Shown: piece by piece, positions 22,392 through 29,272 of the stretch
Numbering within the stretch: position 1 is the stretch's first letter
Layout of the letters: each line of letters starts with the position of its first letter
Assembly (NCBI GenBank): GCA_964411505.1
Contig: CAYPLH010000043.1
Span: 1-33,075, forward strand
Origin: CAYPLH01 sp964411505
GTDB lineage: Bacteria; Bacillota; Clostridia; CAYPLH01; DUMO01
Length of the DNA stretch: 33,075 nucleotides
Reading direction: 5' to 3'
Program-made: the position numbers and the translations under genes
Notes under the pieces: model-generated
Databases searched by the model: none
The model's input: only the letters and a program-made list of their open reading frames with translations
Told to the model about the DNA's origin: nothing

Positions 22392-22793
22392 ATGAATCAG
22401 GAAGAAAAATATAGTTATTGGGTTGATATTGCTGAATATGATATAGAGTCCGCTGAAGTTATGTTAAACTCTGGAAGGTATGCATATGTCTCATTTATGT
22501 GCCAGCAAAGTTTGGAGAAACTTGCAAAGGGGCTTTACAATTATTATATAGATGATAATGTTCCGAGAGTGCATAATATTAGCTTTATTATCACTAAGGT
22601 GATAGATAAATTGGAGATAGATGGGGACGAACCCAAATTTAAGCTTTTTGACAAGCTTGCCGCTTATTATTTACAGGGAAGATACCCATCCTTTAAAGAA
22701 AAAATTTCGCAGCTTGTTGATGAGGAGCAAGCAAAAAAGATATTAAACGAGTCAAAGGAGGCCTTTGCATGGTTAAAATCTCTGAAAAAATAA
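22392..22793 (+). CDS. HEPN-domain protein of a HEPN-MNT pair
   Basis: 133 residues, ATG with AAGGAAGG upstream. It has the HEPN layout: YWVDIAEYDIESAEVMLNSG, AYVSFMCQQSLEKLAKGLYN, then VPRVHNISFIITK. This matches the 'QQ(A/S)xEKxLKxLL ... PRxHxL' pattern of the HEPN partner of MNT nucleotidyltransferases. The catalytic RNase motif R-x4-6-H is not visible, so it may not be an active RNase. In HepT-MntA systems the MNT protein modifies or neutralises the HEPN toxin. It overlaps the MNT gene by 25 bp, so both are made together. Confidence 0.85.
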   Translation: MNQEEKYSYWVDIAEYDIESAEVMLNSGRYAYVSFMCQQSLEKLAKGLYNYYIDDNVPRVHNISFIITKVIDKLEIDGDEPKFKLFDKLAAYYLQGRYPSFKEKISQLVDEEQAKKILNESKEAFAWLKSLKK

Positions 22794-23092
22794 ATAGAAT
22801 AATTAAAGACTATATTTCTGATGTAAACAGACATGTTAAGATAGATAAGGCATTTTTATATGGATCATATGCTAAGGGTAATTTTAACGAACACAGTGAT
22901 TTAGACATTGCTATATTCTCTGATAGCTTTAAAGGACAATCCTTTGTAGATGCTGTCTCTTTCCTTTTTTCACTTGCGAGAAAATACAAAGATATTTGTA
23001 TAGAACCCATTGCGTTTACAGTATCGGATTTGCAGGAAGATAATCCTTTTGTTAAGGAAATAATTACAACAGGTAAGGAGATTGAGCTTTAG
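22769..23092 (+). CDS. MNT-type minimal nucleotidyltransferase of the HEPN-MNT pair
   Basis: 107 residues. The active-site motif is FLYGSYAKGNFNEHSDLDIA (about 30-49), the GSxAKG-x6-D-x-D signature of MNT enzymes; Gly32-Ser33 and Asp44/Asp46 are present, so it should be able to bind and transfer NMP. It starts at ATG 22769 inside the HEPN gene with GGAGG upstream. The enzyme is predicted to adenylylate and inactivate its HEPN partner. It is about 50% similar to the minus-strand protein at 23291. Confidence 0.9.
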   Translation: MVKISEKINRIIKDYISDVNRHVKIDKAFLYGSYAKGNFNEHSDLDIAIFSDSFKGQSFVDAVSFLFSLARKYKDICIEPIAFTVSDLQEDNPFVKEIITTGKEIEL

Positions 23093-23100
23093 TTTTTATT

Positions 23101-23252
23101 ATGAATACAGCAAAAAAGTCTTTGCAGGTTGAGTTGAATGTTTTTTTTGAGACTATTTCCCCAAGAAAAAGCTAAAGTTTAGTAGGTACAGACGTTTTGA
23201 CGCTTACACATTAAGACCAGATTTGTTCGCTAGAATATTCAACAACGTGTAA
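23101..23252 (+). pseudogene. Probable transposase remnant (N- and C-terminal scraps)
   Basis: ATG 23101 encodes MNTAKKSLQVELNVFFETIS, like the start of an IS4-type transposase, and stops after 24 codons. A second frame from about 23178 encodes RYRRFDAYTLRPDLFARIFN and ends at 23250-23252. Together they look like the two ends of a transposase with the middle deleted. Evidence is short similarity only. Confidence 0.35.
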
Positions 23253-23290
23253 ATATTCTTTGGAGTAAACGGAATAATCCACCAAGCTTA

Positions 23291-23617
23291 TTAATTAACA
23301 TTCAATTTTATACCATACTTCAAAACTTCTTGTACAAAGCCTATCCTTTCTTCATAATCTTGTTTTGTGAAAGAAATAGGTTCAAGGTCAATTCCCCTAT
23401 ATTTTCTAGCTTTTCTTAATAAATACTTTATACCCTCTACTCTATTCATATCCTTGAAATAATCTGAGAATATAGCTAAGTCAATATCGCTATCTTCATC
23501 ATAAGTTCCTTTTGCATATGAACCGAATAAGATTGCCTTTTCAACTTTTATTTCAGAGTGTAAATCTCTTAAATAATCTTCTATTATGTTCCTAATGTTT
23601 TCAGGGATTTTAGCCAT
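23291..23617 (-). CDS. Second MNT-type nucleotidyltransferase, no HEPN partner beside it
   Basis: 108 residues from ATG 23617 (MAKIPENIRNIIEDYLRDLH), which follows a strong AAGGAGG site; the longer frame to 23650 is rejected. The motif ILFGSYAKGTYDEDSDIDLA is intact. It is clearly homologous to the 22769 protein over its full length (NRII/RNII, GSYAKG, ARKYK/R...LEPI). No HEPN gene is found upstream on this strand, so its partner is lost or works in trans. The upstream minus-strand sequence to 23706 holds no gene. Confidence 0.85.
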   Translation of the reverse strand: MAKIPENIRNIIEDYLRDLHSEIKVEKAILFGSYAKGTYDEDSDIDLAIFSDYFKDMNRVEGIKYLLRKARKYRGIDLEPISFTKQDYEERIGFVQEVLKYGIKLNVN

Positions 23618-23706
23618 AGAAATACCTCCTTGCTCATTGAATAATTCCATGATTTACCATATAATAACTTTGAGAGGAAAATTAAATTAAGCAGTAAAAT
23701 TCACTT

Positions 23707-24780
23707 TTATCTAGTGGTGTGAAGTTTTAAAGAAACAGTAAAGCAGCTTCCCTCGCCTAGTGCGCTTTCAACTGTTATTTCCCCATCACAAAGCTGCAAA
23801 ATCCGTTTTACCAATGCAAGTCCAAGTCCACTTCCCTCCGTGATCCTCGAATGGTCGCCCTGATAAAACTTGTCAAATATATGTTTTTTTACACTTTCAT
23901 CCATACCAATACCCTTGTCAAAAATCGATACATTAGCACTGTTTCCGCTGGATTTGAGTGCTACCCCAATGGTGCTGTCCTCCGGGCTAAACTTAATTGC
24001 ATTCTCTAGTAGGTTTATCCATATGTGGCTCATCATTTCTTCATTTGCTATAATCTGAGCCGGGTTAAGATCAATCTCAAGATTAATACGTTTTTTTTCC
24101 AACTGGGGATTTAGGAGCAAGATCGCCTTACGTATCTGCTCATCTAAGGGATAGGGTGCCTTTTCAAAAAGCTTCTCTGTATTTTCCAGCTTTGATAAAA
24201 GTACCACATTACTGGACATCCTCGTCAAACGCTCGGTTTCCGCAATGATAATATCTAGGTATTCCATCCGTTGCTGCTCTGTAAGCGTACTTTTCTTTAA
24301 CCGCCTTGCAAAACCTCTGATGGATACAATTGGTGTTTTGAATTCGTGCGAAATATTGCTTATAAAATCATTGCGTAGTTTTTCTATACTCGCAAGCTCT
24401 GATATCATCTCATTAAAGCTGCTGCCTAAACGGTTTATCTCATGAGAACCATTGACTGTTACCCTGATGTCGAAATTTCCTGCACCAACCTTTTTTGTTG
24501 CTGCTACCAAATCACGAAGAGGGCGTAAAAAAATATCTCCTGCAATAATTGCCAAAAGAGTGCCTATCAGTAAACTAATCAGCAGCAGGAAGATTAAAAT
24601 TACAGGAAATCGTCTCTCTGCTAAAGGCGGTAGAATGCCTGCATTCATCAGTAAATATGAGATACCTCCCGAGATTACGATACTGACAAGCAAAATCACA
24701 AATACGAAGAGGACAAGAAACAATAGTGTTGTAAATCTTCGCTTCGTGGTTTTCTTAATGTCGTTGTGTTCATCATCCAT
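23707..24780 (-). CDS. Sensor histidine kinase with two membrane helices and HAMP
   Basis: 357 residues. Two helices (TLLFLVLFVFVILLVSIVIS about 18-37 and FPVILIFLLLISLLIGTLLA about 59-78) are separated by only about 20 residues, so there is no real extracellular domain, as in intramembrane-sensing kinases. HAMP (FLRPLRDLVAATKKVGAGNF) precedes the H-box FISNISHEFKTPIVSIRGFA. The N box is INLLENAIKFSPED, G1 is DKGIGMD, F box FDKFYQGD and G2 GSGLGLALV. Phosphorylates the overlapping response regulator (8-bp overlap, same operon). The signal is unknown; cell-envelope or peptide-antibiotic sensing is typical of this architecture. Confidence 0.92.
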   Translation of the reverse strand: MDDEHNDIKKTTKRRFTTLLFLVLFVFVILLVSIVISGGISYLLMNAGILPPLAERRFPVILIFLLLISLLIGTLLAIIAGDIFLRPLRDLVAATKKVGAGNFDIRVTVNGSHEINRLGSSFNEMISELASIEKLRNDFISNISHEFKTPIVSIRGFARRLKKSTLTEQQRMEYLDIIIAETERLTRMSSNVVLLSKLENTEKLFEKAPYPLDEQIRKAILLLNPQLEKKRINLEIDLNPAQIIANEEMMSHIWINLLENAIKFSPEDSTIGVALKSSGNSANVSIFDKGIGMDESVKKHIFDKFYQGDHSRITEGSGLGLALVKRILQLCDGEITVESALGEGSCFTVSLKLHTTR

Positions 24781-25459
24781 CTTTTTTTACCGCCTTATAG
24801 CCTAATCCCCGCACAGTTACAATTTCAAACTCCGACCAGTCGCCAAATCGCTCTCGCAGTCTGCTGATATGCACGCTTAAAGTATGAGCGTCCGTTTCAG
24901 AATCATATCCCCAGATTTCATCCATCAGCTGCATTCGAGTAAAAATGGTATCCGGGTAACTTAGCAGCTTGTATAAAAGCATGAATTCCTTTTGAGGAAG
25001 GGTATATCGTTCTGACTCTCTGCTTACGGTCAACGAGTCATAATTTAAGCTTACTTTTCCAATAACGATTTTCCGTTCGCTTACAATTCTTGCCCGCCGC
25101 AAAAGCGCTTTAACCCGCAGAATCAATTCCTCTTCGTCAACAGGTTTTACCATATAATCGTCTGTGCCAACTAAAAAACCCTTTCGTTTATCCTTAATCG
25201 TTTCTTTTGCTGTCATCATTAATATAGGAAAATAATATCCCGAATCCCGAAGCATCTCCGTAAGGTTATAGCCATCCATCCCAGGCATCATAATGTCCGT
25301 TATCATAAGGTCAATATGCTGGCGATCCAGAATATCAAGAGCCTCATAAGCATCCTTTGCCAATACTGGAATATAGCGTTCATCAAGCAAAACATCTGCA
25401 ATTAGCTTTCTTGTGTGAAAGTCATCTTCAACTACAAGTATATTAAATATAGTAATCAA
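24773..25459 (-). CDS. OmpR/PhoB-family response regulator
   Basis: 228 residues. The receiver domain has ILVVEDDFHTRKLIADVLLD, phospho-acceptor Asp in LMITDIMMPGMDGYNLTEML, MMTAKET, and VKPVDEEELILRVKALLRRA. The C-terminal winged helix has LTVSRESERYTLPQKEFMLL and HTLSVHISRLRERFGDW, then VRGLGYKAVK. TTG at 25457-25459 is used as start, with AAAGGA just before it; the spacing is short, so a non-standard start a few codons downstream is possible. First gene of the two-component operon, divergent from the membrane protein at 25637. Confidence 0.92.
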   Translation of the reverse strand: MITIFNILVVEDDFHTRKLIADVLLDERYIPVLAKDAYEALDILDRQHIDLMITDIMMPGMDGYNLTEMLRDSGYYFPILMMTAKETIKDKRKGFLVGTDDYMVKPVDEEELILRVKALLRRARIVSERKIVIGKVSLNYDSLTVSRESERYTLPQKEFMLLYKLLSYPDTIFTRMQLMDEIWGYDSETDAHTLSVHISRLRERFGDWSEFEIVTVRGLGYKAVKKDG

Positions 25460-25488
25460 TCCTTTATATGGGTATATAGCAGAGCAAT

Positions 25489-25610
25489 CTCAACTAAACC
25501 TCAACTAAATTACAGTTTTTGTTGAAGTTGAGTTTATGAAGATATTATATCATGAAATTAGAAGAAATACATTCAGACTAATTAAACCTGAAATTAACCT
25601 AAGATTAAAG
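25489..25610. promoter_or_regulatory. Divergent control region with 11-bp direct repeats
   Basis: CTCAACTAAA(C/T) occurs in immediate tandem at 25489-25499 and 25500-25510, with an inverted partner GTTGAAGTTGAG at 25521-25532. Nearer to the membrane-protein gene, TTAAACCTG, TTAACCTAAG and TTAAAGG recur at 25582, 25594 and 25605 (12- and 11-bp steps). Tandem 10-11-bp repeats are the usual layout of OmpR/PhoB-family binding sites. These lie between the regulator and the divergent gene, implying autoregulation and control of 25637. This role is inferred. Confidence 0.5.
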
Positions 25611-25636
25611 GTAAAATCAAAAAGGAGGTCTCTTTT

Positions 25637-26128
25637 ATGAAACAAACAACAAGTACTGCTGTTGTATTTATTCTATCAATCTTAATTGTCATCAGTCTTG
25701 TACTTTTATTTGCACCATACTATACACATGAAGGTACCGGAGTAAGCCTATTATCCTACACATGGTTTCCTTCAGAACATACGGCATTAGCGGAACACAT
25801 CAGCTCATTAACTGATGGACGCACTGTAAATGATATTCTTGGTTGTACCGTTTTAATACCCTTATGTGGTATTGCTTGTTTCTTTCTTTTGTGGAATTTT
25901 CGGGACAATCTTCTAATCAGCTCTTTGACAGGCATATGGAGTTTGTGGGGCTTTATATGGTATGCCAAAAACCCGATGTTGCGCTTGACTAGCGGCATGT
26001 GGATAACGTTTCTCCTATTGTTCGCTGCTGCCTGTGCCGTATCCATCGTTTATTCTATCATGCTCTGGTGCAATATAAAAAGCGATAAAGAGAATATTGG
26101 TGAAAACGAGGTGGTGTCTATTCAGTAA
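25637..26128 (+). CDS. Small multi-pass membrane protein, likely target of the adjacent two-component system
   Basis: 163 residues, with a very strong AAAGGAGGTC site. Four hydrophobic segments are visible: VVFILSILIVISLVLLFAPY, CTVLIPLCGIACFFLLWNF, SSLTGIWSLWGFIWYA and WITFLLLFAAACAVSIVYSI. The first may be a signal anchor. I do not recognise the family. It diverges from the response regulator across 177 bp with candidate binding repeats, so it may be its regulated output or its sensor partner. No enzyme motif is visible. Confidence 0.65.
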   Translation: MKQTTSTAVVFILSILIVISLVLLFAPYYTHEGTGVSLLSYTWFPSEHTALAEHISSLTDGRTVNDILGCTVLIPLCGIACFFLLWNFRDNLLISSLTGIWSLWGFIWYAKNPMLRLTSGMWITFLLLFAAACAVSIVYSIMLWCNIKSDKENIGENEVVSIQ

Positions 26129-26480
26129 ATTCTAAGCATATTAAATGCAAACTTATCTATTAACGAGCTAGTTACATCAATAAAGGTAGAAAAAGCGGGG
26201 GTATCAAACCCCCGTCTACCCCCCTCACTGCCCTTATAATTCTAAAACCTCATCTGATCAAATAAGCAAGCAGTCTCACCACTTGCAATTGGTAGAAATA
26301 AAGTGTAAACTCAAAAGAAAATAACGGATTTTTTGATAGACTTTTTGTAAGTTAATAATGCTATAGTCGGAAAATTAGCTACTAGATTGCTTAGAGTGCT
26401 TTTTATTAGCTATACTGGCTTAGCTTAAAGCTACTTGTGACTAGTTTTTGGCGTTTACAATTATGAAGGGAGTTTTATAC
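26129..26480. other. Intergenic region with a compound hairpin
   Basis: About 350 bp without a gene. A nested hairpin at 26185-26220 (GGTAGA ... CGGGGGT-ATCAA-ACCCCCG-TCTACC) probably terminates transcription of the membrane-protein gene, although no T-run follows. The second half should hold the promoter of the GH4 gene; I could not pick a convincing one. Confidence 0.5.
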
Positions 26481-27773
26481 ATGAAGGGATTAAAGATAGC
26501 TGTTATAGGAGCAGGAAGTACATATACACCTGAGCTGGTGAACGGATTTATAACTAGAAAGACTCAGTTAAAGCTAGACAGTCTGTATCTGATGGACATT
26601 GATATGAATAAAATGGAGATTGTTGCCGGACTGATCAAAAGAATGCTTGGTGTAAATGGTATGAATGTACCGATGATTCTCACACAAAACCTTGAAGAAG
26701 CCATAGAGGGTGCTGATTATGTCCTGTGTCAGGTGCGTGTGGGAATGCTTGATGCCAGAATAATGGATGAAAAAATACCTTTGAAATATAATCTGCTTGG
26801 ACAGGAGACGACTGGAGCCGGAGGGTTTATGAAAGCCTTAAGGACGATTCCCGTAATGATGGATGTGGTGCGAAAGATGGAGAAACTTGCGCCTGACGCA
26901 TGGCTTATTAACTTTTCAAATCCTTCAGGAATAATAGCTGAAGCTATATTGAATAATTCTGATATAAAAATGGTGGGTCTTTGCAACGGACCGATTAATA
27001 TGATCAAAAAAGCAATGAAGATGGTGCCTGAAGGAACTGGCAAATTTGATTATGATTTTGTCGGGTTGAACCATCTATGCTGGATCACAGGAATATATGC
27101 CGACGGAAAAGAAGTGCTGCGGGATAAACTTGGCACAGGACTTGAAGCGGCAGAGCTCAAAAATATAGCAAAGCAAACTTTTGATGAAGCTTTGTTGAAA
27201 GCCGTAAAGGGATTACCTATAGCATATCTGAACTATTATTATTTTAGAGAAGAACAGATTAAAAAATGCAAGGAAGCCAAAAAGACAAGAGGAGAAATAT
27301 GCAAGGATATTGAAGCTGAGCTGCTTTGCATGTATAAGGATCCAGACCTTAAAGAAAAACCAAAAGCATTGGATAAAAGAGGAGGCGCTCTATATTCGGA
27401 GGCCGCTGTATCGCTTATTGATGCAATTGAGAATGATAGAAATGAATTTCATGTAGTGGATGTAAAAAATAATGGAGCATACAGCTTTATGGATAAAGAT
27501 GATGTAGTGGAAGTCAAATGTATAGTAAATAAAGATGGTGTTGTACCAATCAAACTGGATAAATTTGATGATCCATATATTATAGGTCTTATGAGGGCAG
27601 TTAAGGCATATGAGAAGCTTACGGTAAAGGCCGGACTTTATGGGGACTATGACGCAGCACTTGCAGCACTTATGGCACATCCTTTAGTAGGTGACTATTA
27701 CAAGGCTAAGGGTGTATTGGACGAAATGTTGGAGGCTAATAAGAAGTATTTGCCCCAATTTTTTATTGTCTAG
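26481..27773 (+). CDS. Glycoside hydrolase family 4 (6-phospho-beta-glucosidase-like, NAD- and Mn-dependent)
   Basis: 430 residues from ATG 26481 (MKGLKIAVIGAGSTYTPELV), preceded by GAAGGGAG; the upstream ATG 26448 lies before the ribosome site. The Rossmann NAD site is GAGSTYTPEL (about 10-19). GH4 motifs follow: RVGMLDARIMDEKIPLKY, QETTGAGGFMKALRTIP, LINFSNPSGIIAEAI, and GLCNGPIN with the metal-binding Cys, then GLNHLCW. The enzyme opens 6-phospho-glycosides by an oxidation-elimination mechanism in the cytoplasm, after PTS-type or equivalent uptake. The sugar cannot be fixed; 6-phospho-beta-glucosides are commonest. A kinase gene follows in the same direction, so phospho-sugar handling is coupled. 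Part of this gene is duplicated in the scar at 21194. Confidence 0.9.
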   Translation: MKGLKIAVIGAGSTYTPELVNGFITRKTQLKLDSLYLMDIDMNKMEIVAGLIKRMLGVNGMNVPMILTQNLEEAIEGADYVLCQVRVGMLDARIMDEKIPLKYNLLGQETTGAGGFMKALRTIPVMMDVVRKMEKLAPDAWLINFSNPSGIIAEAILNNSDIKMVGLCNGPINMIKKAMKMVPEGTGKFDYDFVGLNHLCWITGIYADGKEVLRDKLGTGLEAAELKNIAKQTFDEALLKAVKGLPIAYLNYYYFREEQIKKCKEAKKTRGEICKDIEAELLCMYKDPDLKEKPKALDKRGGALYSEAAVSLIDAIENDRNEFHVVDVKNNGAYSFMDKDDVVEVKCIVNKDGVVPIKLDKFDDPYIIGLMRAVKAYEKLTVKAGLYGDYDAALAALMAHPLVGDYYKAKGVLDEMLEANKKYLPQFFIV

Positions 27774-27803
27774 GAAAGTATACTATTCTAGACAATGGGG
27801 ATT

Positions 27804-27918
27804 GCAAAGGGGAAGCCCCTTTGCTGCTTTAAGGAGGGTTTTTTTTGGATGCGGAGCATTCGTCGAAGGGAACCATAAGGTTCCCTAGCAAAAAAAAAGT
27901 GGTGAAGCCCACTTTTTT
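27804..27918. terminator. Row of three hairpins after the GH4 gene
   Basis: GCAAAGGGG-AAG-CCCCTTTGC (27804-27824) is followed 15 bp later by eight T residues. GGGAACC-ATAA-GGTTCCC is at 27868-27885. A symmetric A/T-flanked stem, AAAAAAGTGG-TGAAGC-CCACTTTTTT (27893-27918), looks like a bidirectional Rho-independent terminator. Together they separate the GH4 gene from the kinase, which should therefore have its own promoter. Confidence 0.7.
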
Positions 27919-28043
27919 AAAACTGGCTATGTAATACATCTTAATTCTTGTAATATGACTCTTGAAATACACAAGGGCTAGGAAATTCTATTTAATGTTA
28001 GTAATATTGCTGATGCAGAAAAAAATATGACGAGGTGCAGATA

Positions 28044-28979
28044 ATGGGAAATTTTGTGTTAGGCGTGGATGGCGGTGGAACAAAAACGCAATGTGCGCTC
28101 TATGATATTAACGGCAAACAAATTGATATAGTAAACTGGGGACCAACCAATTATGAAACAATGAAGGGTGGTTTCCAAGCACTGAAAGAAGAAATAGGTA
28201 AGCTGATATCGTTTATTCTTGATAAAAACGGTTTGCAATTGGGCGACATAAAAAGATCGGTATTTGGACTGGCGGGCGTAGATACGCAGTATCAACATGG
28301 GATAATATCCGGTATCTTGGACGAACTGGGGCTCAAAAACCATATCCTGTGCAATGATGCTTATTTAGGTGTTAAAGCGGGGACAAAGAGCGGGTATGGT
28401 ATTTGCGCGATAAATGGGACGGGCTGCACTGTTGTCGGTATAGACGCTGAAGGTAATATGATACAAATTGGTGGATTTGGTGCTATTTCAGGTGACAGAG
28501 GCGGCGGTGGGTATCTGGGTAAATGTGCTGTTTCTGCTGTGTACGATTTTTTGTACAGGGATGGAAGCAGTACAAATATGAAGGATATAATTTTTGAGCT
28601 GTTAAATATAAATTCAAAATCAGATTTTATGAATGCAATCGTTGACGGAACTCATTCAAAATCATTTCGTATCAAGGATTTTAATAGAGTTGTATTTAAA
28701 GCTGCAAATTTAGGAGATAGAGTTGCGCTGGATATTCTGGAGGATATGGGAAGAGGATATGCCCGATCTATAAATAGTGCAATCCGGAGATTGAATTTTT
28801 GTAAAAGCGATGTCTTAGAGGTTGTTTTGGCAGGATCCATTTATGTAAAGGGTGAGAATCCTGCGGCTATAAACAGTTTAAAAGAGGATGTAATTTTAAG
28901 CAACAGGAATATTAATATTGATTTTCATGTATTAGAGAAGCCGCCTGTGATGGGTGCGGTTTTGTGGGCACTCGAATAA
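28044..28979 (+). CDS. BadF/BadG/BcrA/BcrD-type ATPase, N-acetylglucosamine-kinase-like
   Basis: 311 residues from ATG 28044 with GAGGTG at 28031-28036 (the GTG at 28035 overlaps that site and is rejected). ASKHA-fold motifs: phosphate-1 NFVLGVDGGGTKTQCALYDI, FGLAGVDTQYQ, NDAYLGVKAG, phosphate-2 GYGICAINGTGCTVVGID and GGFGAISGDRGGGGYLG, and adenosine ILEDMGRGYARSIN with VVLAGSIYVKG. Likely phosphorylates an amino sugar or glucose (GlcNAc/Glc kinase) in the cytoplasm. Paired with the GH4 gene for sugar use, although terminators lie between them. Its 3' end is duplicated in the scar at 21194. Confidence 0.85.
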   Translation: MGNFVLGVDGGGTKTQCALYDINGKQIDIVNWGPTNYETMKGGFQALKEEIGKLISFILDKNGLQLGDIKRSVFGLAGVDTQYQHGIISGILDELGLKNHILCNDAYLGVKAGTKSGYGICAINGTGCTVVGIDAEGNMIQIGGFGAISGDRGGGGYLGKCAVSAVYDFLYRDGSSTNMKDIIFELLNINSKSDFMNAIVDGTHSKSFRIKDFNRVVFKAANLGDRVALDILEDMGRGYARSINSAIRRLNFCKSDVLEVVLAGSIYVKGENPAAINSLKEDVILSNRNINIDFHVLEKPPVMGAVLWALE

Positions 28980-29033
28980 GCCTATCGGTAAACCAGCCCA
29001 TGAAACAGAGGGTAAATATGGTCATTGAACTTA

Positions 29034-29063
29034 AGCCCATGTCTTCGGCAGAATCCATGGGCT
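29034..29063. terminator. Hairpin between convergent kinase and feo operons
   Basis: AGCCCATG (29034-29041) pairs with CATGGGCT (29056-29063). No T-run on either side; a shared terminator for convergent transcripts is possible. Confidence 0.4.
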
Positions 29064-29101
29064 ACATAAAGCATCAACTTGAGCATCCTCCTATTTGATA
29101 C

Positions 29102-29260
29102 CTACTGTTCCTTACTTTTTTCGCTGCAACCGCCGCCACAGTTTGTTTTACTGTAGGGACAACCAATACATCTGGTCCCTTTCCGTTTTTCAATAATGAT
29201 TTTAACAGCTGCAGCAATTACAATTGCCAAGATAATAGTTACTACAATTATGTCAGTCAT
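29102..29260 (-). CDS. FeoB-associated Cys-rich membrane peptide
   Basis: 52 residues, with a GGAGG ribosome site directly upstream. One N-terminal membrane helix (TDIIVVTIILAIVIAAAVKI) is followed by a basic turn (EKRKG) and a cysteine-rich tail, CIGCPYSKTNCGGGCSEKSK, with four cysteines. This is the common small partner at the end of clostridial feo operons; it may bind Fe(II) or stabilise FeoB. Only 12 bp separate it from feoB on the same strand, so the two are co-transcribed. Confidence 0.9.
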   Translation of the reverse strand: MTDIIVVTIILAIVIAAAVKIIIEKRKGTRCIGCPYSKTNCGGGCSEKSKEQ

Positions 29261-29272
29261 GGTTTTTACCTC

